The notes beneath the pieces were generated by a model. The model was not told the DNA's origin. It did no database searches and saw only the letters and a list, made by a program, of their open reading frames with translations. A DNA stretch of 64,000 nucleotides, from positions 1 through 64,000 of the forward strand of contig NZ_JRKS01000005.1 of assembly GCF_000763805.1 (NCBI RefSeq), given 5' to 3'. Every line of letters begins with the position of its first letter. Within the stretch, counting starts at the first letter, position 1. A program made the translations under genes and the position numbers. Positions 1 to 9,729 of this stretch are shown here, piece after piece. Origin of the DNA: Paracoccus sphaerophysae. GTDB taxonomy: Bacteria > Pseudomonadota > Alphaproteobacteria > Rhodobacterales > Rhodobacteraceae.

Positions 1-13
1 GGGCAGGGCCGGC

Positions 14-1354
14 TCAGCGCGGAATCGTGATCTCGGCCCGCAGCCCGCCCAGCCGCGCGCCGTCGCCCAGCCGCAGCTGGCCGCCATGCGCGCGGGCGAT
101 GTCGGCGGCGATGGCCAGACCCAGCCCGGTGCCCTGGCCGCGGTCCTGGTTGCGGGCCGCGTCCAGCCGCACGAATGGGCGCAGCGCCTCGTCGCGCCGC
201 TCTGCCGGGATGCCGGGGCCGTCATCCTCGACGGCGATCCGCAGCGCGCGGGCGGTCAGCGCCGCGTCGATCTCGGCGCGGGTGCCATAGCGCACGGCAT
301 TGCCGACCAGGTTCTCGACCGCCCGGCGCAGCGCCTGCGGCCGCAGCCAGACGGTGGCGTCGCCGCCGTCCTGGGAAAACGCGGTCAGTTCGACGTCCTG
401 GCCGCCGCGCTGCGCATCGGCGACGATCTCGTCGAGGAAGCCGCGGATATCGACCTGCTCGGCCCCGGCCTCCTGGGTTTCGGCCCGCACGTGGTCCAGG
501 AAGGCGTCGATCATCGCGCCCATCTCGGCCACGTCCCGTTCCATGTCGGCGATCTCGGCGCGCTCGGGGGGCAGGTCGGGCGACAGCATCGACAGCCCCA
601 GGCGCAGCCGGGTCAGCGGCGTCCGCAGGTCGTGGCTGATCCCCGACAGCATCACCTTGCGCTGCTCGTTCTGGCGCTCGATCCGGCCGCGCATCTCGAC
701 GAAAGCGCGGCCGGCGCTGCGCACCTCGGTGGCGCCGGCGGGGCGATAGGGCAGGATCTGGCCACGCCCATAGGCCTCGGCCACGTCGGCCAGCCGGCGG
801 ATCGGCCGCAGCTGGTTGCGCAGGAAGATCGCGGCGATGGCGGTCATCAGCAGCGAGGTCCCGATCATCAGCACCAGCAGCTGGTGCGGGTTCGAGGCGG
901 TCAGCCGGCCGCGCGGAAAATCCAGCGCAAGGGGCCGCACCCCGCCGACCAGCACCCGCACCCGGCGCAGGTCCTGCAGGTCCACCGCCTGGACCGCCGG
1001 CAGCGCCGCGTGCAGTTCGGAAATCACGATCCGCCCCGAGAAATCATAGAACCGCCGGCGTTCGGAGATGTCCCCCGGGGGCGGCATGGTCAGCGTCAGC
1101 CCCAGCGGCACGGCAATGTCGCGCCCGGCCTCGAACGCCGCCGCGTCGCTGTCGGGGCTGGCCACGCGGTCCGCGATCAGCGCGATCTCGGCCGAGGCCG
1201 AGCGCGCCATCTGCCGGGTCACGTCCTCGAAATGGCGCTGCAGGAACATGACGGTCACGACCAGGGTGACGACCACCACCGGCAGGAACAGGATCAGCGC
1301 CGCCCGCCCGTAAAGCCCCCGCGGCATCAGGCGCTTGAGCCAGCCCCATTCCAT
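14..1354 (-). CDS. EnvZ-like sensor histidine kinase
   Basis: A 446-residue membrane histidine kinase of the OmpR/EnvZ type. Two membrane segments (about residues 17-38 and 158-177) flank a periplasmic domain of roughly 120 residues, followed by a HAMP linker. The kinase core shows the H-box SHDLRTPL with the phospho-accepting His at about 241, the N-box ENLVGNAVRYG at about 347, the G1 box DDGPGIP at about 377 and the G2 box GQGTGLGL at about 406, so it looks catalytically complete. I chose the start at MEWGW because the open frame upstream reads through the divergent promoter region and does not look like protein. Its response regulator is not in the window and may lie to the left. The signal sensed cannot be read from the sequence. 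Confidence 0.88.
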   Translation of the reverse strand: MEWGWLKRLMPRGLYGRAALILFLPVVVVTLVVTVMFLQRHFEDVTRQMARSASAEIALIADRVASPDSDAAAFEAGRDIAVPLGLTLTMPPPGDISERRRFYDFSGRIVISELHAALPAVQAVDLQDLRRVRVLVGGVRPLALDFPRGRLTASNPHQLLVLMIGTSLLMTAIAAIFLRNQLRPIRRLADVAEAYGRGQILPYRPAGATEVRSAGRAFVEMRGRIERQNEQRKVMLSGISHDLRTPLTRLRLGLSMLSPDLPPERAEIADMERDVAEMGAMIDAFLDHVRAETQEAGAEQVDIRGFLDEIVADAQRGGQDVELTAFSQDGGDATVWLRPQALRRAVENLVGNAVRYGTRAEIDAALTARALRIAVEDDGPGIPAERRDEALRPFVRLDAARNQDRGQGTGLGLAIAADIARAHGGQLRLGDGARLGGLRAEITIPR

Positions 1355-1412
1355 CTGCGCCGCCCTCCTGCAGCTGCTTGCGTCTCGTCTGAAGCCGGTC
1401 CAGCCTAGCCCC

Positions 1413-2300
1413 ATGAACACGGCGGCGAAAGTGCGCGTGATCCGCGCAGACAACCCCTCGGCCCTGACCGGGCCGGGCACGAACAGCTTTCTGATCGGTG
1501 AATCCGAGGTCGCCGTCATCGACCCCGGCCCCGACGATCCCGCGCATGTGCAGGCGATCCTGGACGCGGCCGAGGGGCGGATCTCGCATATCCTCGTGAC
1601 CCATCCGCATCTGGATCACTCGGCCGGCGTACCCCGGCTGGCGGCGGCGACCGGCGCGCCGGTCTTCGGCTTCGGCCCTGCCGATGCCGGGCGGTCCCCG
1701 ATCATGCGGCGTTTGGCCGAAACCGGGCTGGTCGCCGGCGGCGAGGGCGCCGACCGCGCGTTCATCCCCGACGTCACCCTCGCGGACGGCGACCGGCTGA
1801 GCGGCGCGGGCTGGAAGATCGAGGCCCTGCACACCCCTGGCCACATGGGAAGCCACCTGGCCTTTCGGCTGGGCGAGGCGGTGTTCTGCGGCGACCTGGT
1901 GATGGGGTGGTCGACCACGCTCATCTCGCCCCCGGACGGCGACCTGGTGGACTATTTCCGCAGCCTCGACCGCCTGGCTGGCCTTGCGCCCGCGGTGCTG
2001 TATCCCGCGCATGGCGATCCGATCGACGCGCCCCTGCCGCGCTTGGCCGAGCTTGCCGCCCACCGGCGCCTGCGCAGCACGCAGATCCTGTCGGCGCTGG
2101 ACGAGGCCCCCGGCACCGCGGCCGAGCTTGCCGCCCGTATCTACGATATCGCCCCGGGGCTGCTGCCCGCTGCGACCCGCAACGTGCTGACACACCTGAT
2201 CGCGCTGTCCGACCTGGGCGCCGTCGCGCCGCTGGGCGTTCTGTCCGCAGACGCACGCTGGCAGAGGTCGCTGGCACCGCCGGACGTGACGACCGGATGA
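1413..2300 (+). CDS. Metallo-beta-lactamase-fold hydrolase (LACTB2-like)
   Basis: A 295-residue member of the metallo-beta-lactamase superfamily. The zinc-binding motif THPHLDH lies at residues 63-69, and a second metal-ligand motif HTPGHMGSH follows at about 154. A C-terminal region resembles the winged-helix tail of LACTB2/glyoxalase-II-like proteins. The substrate is unknown; relatives include thioesterases, glyoxalases and endoribonucleases. The ATG at 1413 is preferred because longer starts would overlap the divergent histidine kinase gene. Confidence 0.85.
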   Translation: MNTAAKVRVIRADNPSALTGPGTNSFLIGESEVAVIDPGPDDPAHVQAILDAAEGRISHILVTHPHLDHSAGVPRLAAATGAPVFGFGPADAGRSPIMRRLAETGLVAGGEGADRAFIPDVTLADGDRLSGAGWKIEALHTPGHMGSHLAFRLGEAVFCGDLVMGWSTTLISPPDGDLVDYFRSLDRLAGLAPAVLYPAHGDPIDAPLPRLAELAAHRRLRSTQILSALDEAPGTAAELAARIYDIAPGLLPAATRNVLTHLIALSDLGAVAPLGVLSADARWQRSLAPPDVTTG

Positions 2301-2359
2301 AATTTTCACCGCCGGCCCTCTGGACGCCCCCGAGATCCGCTGCTACATCGCCCCCGTGT

Positions 2360-2434
2360 TCCGGCGTAGCTCAGCGGTAGAGCAGTTGACTGTTAATCAA
2401 TTGGTCGTAGGTTCGATCCCTACCGCCGGAGCCA
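2360..2434 (+). tRNA. tRNA-Asn (GUU)
   Basis: A 75-nt cloverleaf. The acceptor stem TCCGGCG pairs with CGCCGGA, the T-loop reads GTTCGATCC, the anticodon GTT sits in the context GACTGTTAATC, and CCA is encoded at the 3' end (2432-2434). No integrated element is seen at this tRNA. Confidence 0.97.
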
Positions 2435-2652
2435 ATATCACCGCATCCTCCTGAAATCGTTGCTGTTGGCCCCCCTGCTGCTGACCGGCTGAGTATCTTC
2501 ATGGCTGCCGGCGACGATCGTCGCGCGGCGGGGTAGGCTTTGGCCTGACACCGCCCGCCACAGGGCCCGGCGGCTTGCGTCACCGGGGCCTTGCTGCCGC
2601 AAGCCCGGCCGGCGCCGCGGACGGCCTCCGCAGCCGCACGACAGCACATGAT

Positions 2653-2667
2653 GTTCTTGAATCGTTC
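2653..2667 (+). promoter_or_regulatory. Candidate LexA (SOS) box overlapping a promoter
   Basis: GTTC-N7-GTTC, the direct-repeat LexA site established for Alphaproteobacteria including Rhodobacter, ends 24 bases before the start codon of the radical SAM gene. A possible promoter overlaps it: TTGAAT (2658-2663), a 16-base spacer, and TACAGT (2680-2685). LexA bound here would block the -35 region. That the downstream operon encodes DNA repair proteins strengthens the call. LexA binding is inferred. Confidence 0.7.
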
Positions 2668-2691
2668 CGGCATTCCCCGTACAGTTGTCCC

Positions 2692-3921
2692 ATGAAACCG
2701 GACCTCGCCCGCAAGCTCGCGATTCTGTCGGACGCCGCGAAATATGACGCCTCCTGCGCGTCCAGCGGCACCACCAAGCGCAATGCCGCCAGGGGCGGGA
2801 TCGGCTCGACCGAAGGCTCGGGCATCTGCCACGCCTATACCCCGGACGGGCGCTGCATCAGCCTGCTCAAGATCCTGATGACCAATTTCTGCATCTTCGA
2901 CTGCGCCTATTGCGTGAACCGGGTCAGCTCGAATGTCGAGCGGGCTCGGTTCTCGGTCGAGGAGGTCGTCTCGCTGACGCTGGAATTCTATCGCCGCAAC
3001 TATATCGAGGGGCTCTTCCTCAGCTCGGGCATCATCCGCAGTCCCGATCAGACGATGGGCGACATGGTCCGGATTGCCCGCACGCTGCGGCAGGATCACG
3101 GCTTCAAGGGGTATATCCACCTCAAGACCATCCCCGACGCGGCGCCGGAATTGCTGGACGAGGCGGGGCTTTACGCCGACCGGCTGTCGATCAACATCGA
3201 ACTGCCGCGGGACGACTCGATCCGCCGTCTCGCCCCCGAAAAGCGGCCGGAAACGATCCGCACCGCGATGGCGCGCGTCAGGGGCGCGCGCGAGGCGAGC
3301 CGCGATCGCAGCCATACCGGCAAGCGGCCCGCGCGCTTCGCCCCGGCCGGACAGTCGACGCAGATGATCGTCGGCGCGGACGGGGCCAGCGATGCGGCGA
3401 TCCTGTCGACCTCGGCCCGGCTGTATACGGGCTATGGGCTCAAGCGGGTCTATTACTCGGCGTTCTCGCCGATCCCCGACAGCTCGGCGATGCTGCCCCT
3501 GGTCAAGCCGCCGCTGATCCGGGAACACCGGCTGTACCAGGCCGACTGGCTGATGCGGTTCTACGGCTTCGAGGCCGACGAGATCGCCTCGGCCACGCCC
3601 GAGGGCATGCTGGATCTGGCCATCGATCCCAAGCTGGCTTGGGCGCTGGGCCATCGCGCGCAGTTTCCCGTCGACGTGAACCGCGCCCCGCGTGAGCTTC
3701 TGCTGCGGGTGCCGGGGTTCGGGACACGCACGGTGGACCGGATCCTCGCCGCGCGGCGGCAACGATGCCTCGGCTGGGACGACCTGGTGCGGATCGGGGC
3801 GCCGATGGCCAAGGCGCAGCCCTTCGTCACCGTGCCGGGCTGGTCGCCGGGCGCACTGACCGACAGCGCCGACCTGCGCGCCCGCTATGCGCCCCCGCCC
3901 GAACAGCTGAGCCTGTTCTGA
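2692..3921 (+). CDS. Putative DNA modification/repair radical SAM protein
   Basis: A 409-residue radical SAM enzyme of the family annotated as putative DNA modification/repair radical SAM protein (TIGR03916 type, distantly like spore photoproduct lyase). The [4Fe-4S] motif is C-x3-C-x2-C at residues 67, 71 and 74 (CIFDCAYC). A helix-hairpin-helix-like DNA-binding stretch (LLLRVPGFGTRTVDRIL) lies near the C-terminus. The start was set at the ATG just downstream of the SOS box. It is separated by two bases from the UdgX-fusion gene, and this pairing is a recognised genomic association. The exact lesion or substrate is not established. Confidence 0.88.
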   Translation: MKPDLARKLAILSDAAKYDASCASSGTTKRNAARGGIGSTEGSGICHAYTPDGRCISLLKILMTNFCIFDCAYCVNRVSSNVERARFSVEEVVSLTLEFYRRNYIEGLFLSSGIIRSPDQTMGDMVRIARTLRQDHGFKGYIHLKTIPDAAPELLDEAGLYADRLSINIELPRDDSIRRLAPEKRPETIRTAMARVRGAREASRDRSHTGKRPARFAPAGQSTQMIVGADGASDAAILSTSARLYTGYGLKRVYYSAFSPIPDSSAMLPLVKPPLIREHRLYQADWLMRFYGFEADEIASATPEGMLDLAIDPKLAWALGHRAQFPVDVNRAPRELLLRVPGFGTRTVDRILAARRQRCLGWDDLVRIGAPMAKAQPFVTVPGWSPGALTDSADLRARYAPPPEQLSLF

Positions 3922-3923
3922 CC

Positions 3924-5366
3924 ATGCACCGCATCGCCCTGCCGGAACGCGGCACGTTCGAGGCCTGGCGCGACGCCGCCCGCACGCTGGCCGGCCACGA
4001 CATCCCGCCCGAGGCGGTCGAGTGGACCCTGGGCGACGCGGGGGCAGGGCTGTTCGGCAGCGATCCGCTGCCGCCCGGTCCGGGCCACCCGCCGGCGGTG
4101 CCGCGGGCGTTCCTGGACCTTGCGGAAACGGTGATCCTGCACCGCGATCCGGAGGCGCCGGCGCTGCTGTATCAGGCGCTGACCGGGCTGCAGCGGCGGC
4201 CACGGCTGCTGGCCGACGCCGCCGATCCGCTGGTCCGACGCTTGCGGCTGCTGGAAAAGTCGGTGCGCCGCGACATCCACAAGATGCGCGCCTTCGTCCG
4301 GTTCCGCGAATTGCCCTCGGCCGGCGCGCGGCGCCGTTTTGCCGCCTGGTTCGAACCCGAACACCGGATCGTCGAGGCGAATGCCGGCTTCTTCACCCGC
4401 CGCTTTGCCGACATGGACTGGGCGATCCACACCCCCGACCTGTCGGCGCTGTGGACCGACGGCGCGCTGAGCTTCGCCCCCGGCGCGCCGCGCCCCGACC
4501 TGCCCGACGACGCTGCCGAGGAACTGTGGGCGACCTATTTCGCCAACATCTTCAACCCGGCGCGGATCAAGCTGGGGTCGATGCGCCTGCACATGCCGCG
4601 CAAATACTGGAAGAACATGCCCGAGACCGCGCAGATCCCGGCGATGCTCGCCGCCGCCGAAGGCCGGGTCCAGGCGATGGCGGCCGCTGCCGCGACCGAA
4701 AGCCCCGCCCGCGCCGCGGCGATCACCGCCCGCTACCGCGCCGCCATGCCGCGCGCGCCCGAGCGCATCGGCTCGCTGGAGGAAGCTCGCGCCGCCTGCG
4801 CGCTGTGCACGCGCTGCGGGCTGTGCGAGACGGCGACCCAGGCGGTGTTCGGCGAGGGGCCGGCCCAGGCCGCGCTGATGCTGGTCGGCGAGCAGCCGGG
4901 CGATCACGAGGACCTGCAGGGCCGCCCCTTCGTCGGCCCGGCGGGGCAGGTGCTGGACGCCGCGATGGCCGAGGCCGGTGTCGCCCGCGACCGGGTCTGG
5001 CTGACCAATGCCGTGAAGCATTTCAAGTTCGTCCCCCGCGGCAAGCGCCGCCTCCACCAGCGCCCGGACCAGCACGAGGTGAGCCATTGCCGCTGGTGGC
5101 TGGATCTTGAACGCGAGCTGGTGCGGCCCCGGCTGACCGTGGCGCTGGGGGCGACGGCGGCGCTGGCGCTCACCGGCAGCGGCGCGGACCTGACCCGCCG
5201 CCGCGGGCAGGTCGAACAGACCCTGGCGGGGCCGGTCCTGCCCAGCTGGCACCCCTCGGCGATCCTGCGCCAGCCCGACCGCGACCGTGCCGCGATCATG
5301 CGCCGGGACCTGGTCGAGGACCTCGCGCTGGCCCTGTCGCTGGCTGCGGCGCCTGCGGGGGGGTAG
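3924..5366 (+). CDS. DUF4130 / UdgX uracil-DNA glycosylase fusion
   Basis: A 480-residue two-domain protein. The N-terminal half (about 1-270) matches the DUF4130 / TIGR03915 family that travels with the upstream radical SAM protein. The C-terminal half is a UdgX-type uracil-DNA glycosylase with a cysteine cluster CALCTRCGLC (Fe-S region), motif A GEQPGDHEDLQG at about 322, the diagnostic R-loop KRRLHQ with His at about 378, and motif B LPSWHPS with His at about 443. In characterised UdgX the R-loop His attacks the abasic sugar and leaves the protein covalently bound to DNA; that chemistry is inferred here from motif conservation. It is co-transcribed with the radical SAM gene and probably under LexA control. 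Confidence 0.88.
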   Translation: MHRIALPERGTFEAWRDAARTLAGHDIPPEAVEWTLGDAGAGLFGSDPLPPGPGHPPAVPRAFLDLAETVILHRDPEAPALLYQALTGLQRRPRLLADAADPLVRRLRLLEKSVRRDIHKMRAFVRFRELPSAGARRRFAAWFEPEHRIVEANAGFFTRRFADMDWAIHTPDLSALWTDGALSFAPGAPRPDLPDDAAEELWATYFANIFNPARIKLGSMRLHMPRKYWKNMPETAQIPAMLAAAEGRVQAMAAAAATESPARAAAITARYRAAMPRAPERIGSLEEARAACALCTRCGLCETATQAVFGEGPAQAALMLVGEQPGDHEDLQGRPFVGPAGQVLDAAMAEAGVARDRVWLTNAVKHFKFVPRGKRRLHQRPDQHEVSHCRWWLDLERELVRPRLTVALGATAALALTGSGADLTRRRGQVEQTLAGPVLPSWHPSAILRQPDRDRAAIMRRDLVEDLALALSLAAAPAGG

Positions 5367-5455
5367 TCCGCCGGGCCTCGGCAAGGCCGCCCGGGCGGCT
5401 GCCGTCGCCACCGTCGCCCTTGACCTGCGCCGTCTCTCGGGCCATCGCGCGCGGC

Positions 5456-6151
5456 ATGAGCGATTTCGATCCCAACCCGACGCACCGCAATTTCTACGGC
5501 CGCCGCCACGGCAAGACGCTGCGGCAAAGCCAGAAGGGCTATCTCGCCGACGACCTCGGGACGCTGCGCCCGCGCGGCATCACCGTGCAGGACAACCCCG
5601 ATCGCACCCCGATCGACCCCGCGGCGATCTTTGGCGATGACCGGCTGATCTGGCTGGAGATCGGCTTTGGCGGCGGCGAGCACATGGTGGCGATGGCGGC
5701 GCGCTATCCGCAGATCGGCATCATCGGCTGCGAGCCGTTCATCAACGGCGTCGCCATGCTGCTGGGCAAGATCCGCGCGGCGGGGGTGTCGAACGTCTCG
5801 GTCCATCCCGGAGATGCGCGCGATCTGATGGACGTGCTGCCGGACGGCGCGGTGGCAAGGGCGTTCCTCAACTATCCCGATCCGTGGCCCAAGGCCCGCC
5901 ACCACCGCCGCCGCTTCGTGACGCCGGAACATCTGATCCCGCTGCACCGGGTGATGGCGCCCGGGGCCGAGTTCCGGGTGGCGACCGACATCCCGGACTA
6001 TATGCGCCAGACGCTCGAGGAGGTCCCCAGGGCGGGCTTCTCGCTTGTCCATGAGGGGCCGGAGGCCTGGGACGACTGGCACTCGACCCGCTATGAGCAG
6101 AAGGCGCTGCGCGAGGGGCGGGTGCCGCATTACGCGACGTTTCGCCGATAG
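5456..6151 (+). CDS. trmB: tRNA (guanine-N7-)-methyltransferase
   Basis: A 231-residue SAM-dependent methyltransferase that makes m7G46 in tRNA variable loops. It shows the SAM-binding motif EIGFGGGEH, the acidic CEPF loop, and the TrmB signature PDPWPKARHHRRRF followed by TDIPDY. Length and motif order are normal. Start ATG at 5456; the longer frame begins in non-coding sequence. Confidence 0.95.
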   Translation: MSDFDPNPTHRNFYGRRHGKTLRQSQKGYLADDLGTLRPRGITVQDNPDRTPIDPAAIFGDDRLIWLEIGFGGGEHMVAMAARYPQIGIIGCEPFINGVAMLLGKIRAAGVSNVSVHPGDARDLMDVLPDGAVARAFLNYPDPWPKARHHRRRFVTPEHLIPLHRVMAPGAEFRVATDIPDYMRQTLEEVPRAGFSLVHEGPEAWDDWHSTRYEQKALREGRVPHYATFRR

Positions 6152-6190
6152 GGCCGACGCTGGACCGGCGCGGGCGCGCCGGTGCCTCCG

Positions 6191-6216
6191 GCGGGGATAT
6201 TTCCGGCAAAGAAGAA
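6191..6216 (+). repeat. Short dispersed intergenic repeat, copy 1
   Basis: The core GGATATTTCCGGCAAAGAAG lies between trmB and aroA. It reappears in reverse complement with one base missing at 17269-17296, between deoA and deoB. It resembles the small intergenic repeats common in Rhodobacterales. Function unknown. Confidence 0.5.
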
Positions 6217-6274
6217 CGGGCGTGGCCTTGCTGCGGCGGGCGCGCTAAGCCTGCCGCAAACCAAGGAGTCCGCC

Positions 6275-7606
6275 ATGTCCCATTCCGCCGCGCCCCAGCC
6301 GATGACCGCCCGCCGCTCGGGTCCGCTGAGAGGCGAGGCGCGGGTGCCCGGCGACAAGTCGGTCAGCCACCGCGCCCTGATCCTGGGCGCGCTGTCGGTG
6401 GGCGAGACCCGGATCACCGGGCTGCTGGAAGGGCAGGATGTGCTGGATACCGGCAAGGCGATGCAGGCGTTTGGCGCCCAGGTGGATCGGGTAGGTGAGG
6501 GCGAATGGGTCGTCCACGGCGTCGGCGTCGGCGGCTTTGCCGAGCCGGCGGGGGTGATCGATTGCGGGAACTCGGGGACCGGGGTGCGGCTGATCATGGG
6601 GGCGATGGCGACCACCCCCATCACCGCGACCTTCACCGGCGATGCCAGCCTGTCGCGCCGGCCGATGCGGCGGATCACCGATCCGCTGGCCGAGTTTGGC
6701 GCCCAGGTCACCGACCGCGAGGGCGGGCTGCTGCCGGTCACCATCCGCGGCGCGGCCGACCCGGTCCCGGTCCGCTACCGCACCCCCGTCGCCAGCGCCC
6801 AGATCAAGTCGGCGGTGCTGCTGGCCGGGCTGAACGCCCCCGGCGAGACGGTGGTGATCGAGGCCGAACCGACCCGCGACCATACCGAGCGGATGCTCGC
6901 AGGCTTCGGCGCCACGATCCGCACCGACATCACCGACGAGGGCCGCGTCATCACCCTGCAGGGCCGCCCCGAGCTGCAGGCGCAGCCGGTGGCGGTGCCG
7001 CGCGATCCGTCCTCGGCCGCGTTCCCGGTCGCCGCGGCGCTGCTGGTGCCGGGGTCCGAGATCACCGTGCCCGGCGTCAGCCGCAACCCGACCCGCGACG
7101 GGTTCTACGTCACCCTGGCCGATATGGGCGCCGACCTGACCTGGACCAACGACCGTATCGAGGGCGGCGAGCCGGTGGCCGACCTGACCGTCCGCCACGG
7201 CCCGCTGCGCGGCGTGACCGTCCCGGCCGAGCGCGCGGCCAGCATGATCGACGAGTTCCCGATCCTGTCGGTGGTTGCAGCGCTGGCCGAGGGCCCCACG
7301 GTGATGAACGGGGTCGCCGAGCTGCGGGTCAAGGAAAGCGACCGCATTGCCGCGATGGCCGACGGCCTGCGCGCCAATGGCGTGACGGTCGAGGACACCC
7401 GCGACAGCATGACCGTCCACGGCATGGCCTCGGTCCCGGGCGGCGCGACGGTTGCCACCCATTTGGACCACCGGATTGCGATGAGCTTTCTCGTGCTCGG
7501 GCTGGTGTCCGAGGCGCCGGTCGACGTCGATGATGGCGGGCCGATCGCCACCAGCTTCCCGGACTTCCTGCCGCTGATGCGGGGGCTGGGCGCGCAGATC
7601 GGCTAG
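6275..7606 (+). CDS. aroA: 3-phosphoshikimate 1-carboxyvinyltransferase (EPSP synthase)
   Basis: A 443-residue EPSP synthase that joins shikimate-3-phosphate and phosphoenolpyruvate in aromatic amino acid synthesis. It carries the N-terminal GDKSVSHRA motif, DASLSRRPM, the RDHTERML loop and the KESDRI segment. The PEP-site loop reads CGNSGTG, i.e. Gly where the glyphosate-insensitive class II enzyme CP4 has Ala100. A clear AAGGAG ribosome-binding site sits seven bases before the ATG. The next gene is convergent, so the frequent aroA-cmk-rpsA order of relatives is not seen. Confidence 0.95.
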   Translation: MSHSAAPQPMTARRSGPLRGEARVPGDKSVSHRALILGALSVGETRITGLLEGQDVLDTGKAMQAFGAQVDRVGEGEWVVHGVGVGGFAEPAGVIDCGNSGTGVRLIMGAMATTPITATFTGDASLSRRPMRRITDPLAEFGAQVTDREGGLLPVTIRGAADPVPVRYRTPVASAQIKSAVLLAGLNAPGETVVIEAEPTRDHTERMLAGFGATIRTDITDEGRVITLQGRPELQAQPVAVPRDPSSAAFPVAAALLVPGSEITVPGVSRNPTRDGFYVTLADMGADLTWTNDRIEGGEPVADLTVRHGPLRGVTVPAERAASMIDEFPILSVVAALAEGPTVMNGVAELRVKESDRIAAMADGLRANGVTVEDTRDSMTVHGMASVPGGATVATHLDHRIAMSFLVLGLVSEAPVDVDDGGPIATSFPDFLPLMRGLGAQIG

Positions 7607-9729
7607 CGGGTCGCCGTGGCCATCCACAGATCGGTGCGGCTGCCCGGGATCGCGCGGCGTTCGGTGATCTCGACCAGCCGCAGGCCCTGCGCCTCGATCT
7701 CCGCGCGCAGATCGGCGGTGGTGCCGTGGGCGGCATCGGGATCGACCGCGCGGCCCTCGGCCAGCGGCCACAGGTCGTCGCTGCCGGGCACGACATCGAC
7801 CGTCAGCAGCAGCGTCCCGCCCGGCCGCAGCAGCCTGGCGATCCGGGCCAGAGCCGCGCGGCGCGCCGCGGCCGGGATATGTTCGACGACGCTGACAGAA
7901 TAGATCGCGTCGAACCCCTCCTGGTCCTCGACCGCCTCGACCGGCAGGTTCAGCGAGGCGATCCGCGGGTCCAGTGCCGCGTAGTCCAGAAATCCCCATT
8001 CGTTCCAGCCGCTGCGGTGGGCCGGATCGCGGATCATGTCGTGGGGATCGCAGGTCACCACCTGCGCGCCCTGCTCGGCCAGCCACAGCGGCATGACCGA
8101 CACGCCCGCCCCCACGTCCAGCACCCGGCGGCCGGCGAAACCGCGCATCCGCGTCGCCATCCAGGGGTATTCCAGCGTGCGGATGATGGTCTGCGGAAAG
8201 AACCCCAGCTGCCGGCGGCTGAGCGTCACCAGCTCGGCCAGCAGCCTCGGGGTCGCGCAGTGGGCCATGCCCCAGGCCAGCCCCGCGGCGCCGATGTCGC
8301 TGGGGTTGCGGCCGGCGGCGGGACGGCGCTCGGCCAGGAACAGGTCGACGTCGCGCCAGCTGCCCAGATGGTTCACCCGCGCGATGTCGGGATGCGCGGC
8401 CAGCGTCTGCGACAGCTTGTCGTGGAAGAAGACGATGCCCTCGCCCTCGGGCGGGCGCTCATACCCGCTGACCAGCACCGCATCGCGAGACGCCGCCACG
8501 ACGCCGTCGATCAGGGCGCGATAGGACGCCGCATCGGGCTGGTGGATCGCGACGTCGAGGCAGATCGCCAGGTCCGCCATGCCGGGCTGGGCCGCCGCCG
8601 CGTCGCCGTGGACGAAGCGCCAGTCCGGCCGCTTGCCGCGCGCGATCTCCAGCGCCGCGGCAGAGCCGTCGATGCCGGTGACGTCGCTCAGGTCAAAGCC
8701 CCGCAGCGTTTCCAGGTCGCCGCAGCCGATATCGACCACCGGGCGGTCGCGATAGCCTGCCAGCACCGGGGCCAGCAGCGCCTGCTTCATCGCCAGCACC
8801 TCGCCCCGCGACCCCAGCCCCGAGCCGAGTTCCGGGTTCGTCGCATAGCGATTGTCCCAGAAGGCGCGGTTGTCGAAGCCGCCGCGGCGCAGCGACCTGA
8901 GCCGGGCCACCGCCGGGACCAGCGCCCGGTCGATCCACGCCACCCGCGTCGGCGCCGGCATGCCGTCCGCGGCGACATGGCCATGGTAATGCAGGACCTG
9001 CGGCTCGACCGGCGCGATCAGCGCATAGCTGGCCGGGTCGCGGTGGGTGGGCAGGTTCTGCCCGGCCGCAAGCGGCGACAGCGCCAGCCCGGTCTCCTGC
9101 ATGGCGAGCGCGAAGCCCAGCTGGTCGGCATGCATCGCCCAGCGGTCGAGCAGCGCCGCGCGATCCAGGCAGAACCGGGTCCAGCGCGCCCAGGGCTCGG
9201 CCAGTGTCGCGGCCGCGCCGTGCTGGAACAGGTACAGCCCGCCATTGCAGTTCGCCGGATGGGTCCGGTCGTCCGGAAAGAACGGCATCGGCACCAGGTC
9301 GGGCAGGGCCATCCCGGCCGCATCCCACAGCGCGCGCAGGATCGGTTCCGGCGGGTTCGGCCCGTCGACGATCCGCGCCCGCACCGGCGCCGCGTCGAAG
9401 AAGCCGCGCGGATCGGCCAGCATCAGCAGGTCGGCGTCGCAGAGGATCACCCGGTCCGCGGCCAGCAGATCGGGGTTTTCCAGCTGCCGCAGCTTGTTGG
9501 ACCACGCCGCCGGCCCGTCGCCGAAGGGGGCGATGTGGGCGATTTCGGCCCCCAGCGCCCGCAGGACGTCAAAGCGGGGGTCGGCGGGGTCCTGGCCTGC
9601 GGCATGGACGACGATCCGGGTGTCGGCGTCGGGCCGGACGCCCGCATCCTGCAGCGACAGCAGCAGCGTCCAGGCCTGCATCAGGAATCGGGGGTCGCGG
9701 TCGACGACGCAGGACAGGATCAGGGACAT
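7603..9729 (-). CDS. Glycosyltransferase-like / double methyltransferase fusion protein
   Basis: A 708-residue three-part protein. Residues 1 to about 270 resemble a GT-A fold nucleotide-sugar transferase, with a DxD-type metal motif CDAD at 97-100 and an NCNGGLYLF segment typical of such folds. Residues about 320-480 form a class I SAM methyltransferase (DIGCGD at 333-338). Residues about 520-708 form a second one (VLDVGAG at 536-542, then CDPHD and SVVEHIP). No signal peptide or membrane segment is visible. The start MSLIL was chosen over a longer Arg-rich extension. A role in glycan or small-molecule decoration is inferred; the substrate is unknown. It lies 85 bases downstream of the AEC transporter. 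Confidence 0.75.
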   Translation of the reverse strand: MSLILSCVVDRDPRFLMQAWTLLLSLQDAGVRPDADTRIVVHAAGQDPADPRFDVLRALGAEIAHIAPFGDGPAAWSNKLRQLENPDLLAADRVILCDADLLMLADPRGFFDAAPVRARIVDGPNPPEPILRALWDAAGMALPDLVPMPFFPDDRTHPANCNGGLYLFQHGAAATLAEPWARWTRFCLDRAALLDRWAMHADQLGFALAMQETGLALSPLAAGQNLPTHRDPASYALIAPVEPQVLHYHGHVAADGMPAPTRVAWIDRALVPAVARLRSLRRGGFDNRAFWDNRYATNPELGSGLGSRGEVLAMKQALLAPVLAGYRDRPVVDIGCGDLETLRGFDLSDVTGIDGSAAALEIARGKRPDWRFVHGDAAAAQPGMADLAICLDVAIHQPDAASYRALIDGVVAASRDAVLVSGYERPPEGEGIVFFHDKLSQTLAAHPDIARVNHLGSWRDVDLFLAERRPAAGRNPSDIGAAGLAWGMAHCATPRLLAELVTLSRRQLGFFPQTIIRTLEYPWMATRMRGFAGRRVLDVGAGVSVMPLWLAEQGAQVVTCDPHDMIRDPAHRSGWNEWGFLDYAALDPRIASLNLPVEAVEDQEGFDAIYSVSVVEHIPAAARRAALARIARLLRPGGTLLLTVDVVPGSDDLWPLAEGRAVDPDAAHGTTADLRAEIEAQGLRLVEITERRAIPGSRTDLWMATATR

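Noticed and set aside
2371-4203. A 610-codon minus-strand frame across the radical SAM gene
   Set aside because: Antisense shadow with no domain; it would also run through the tRNA-Asn region.
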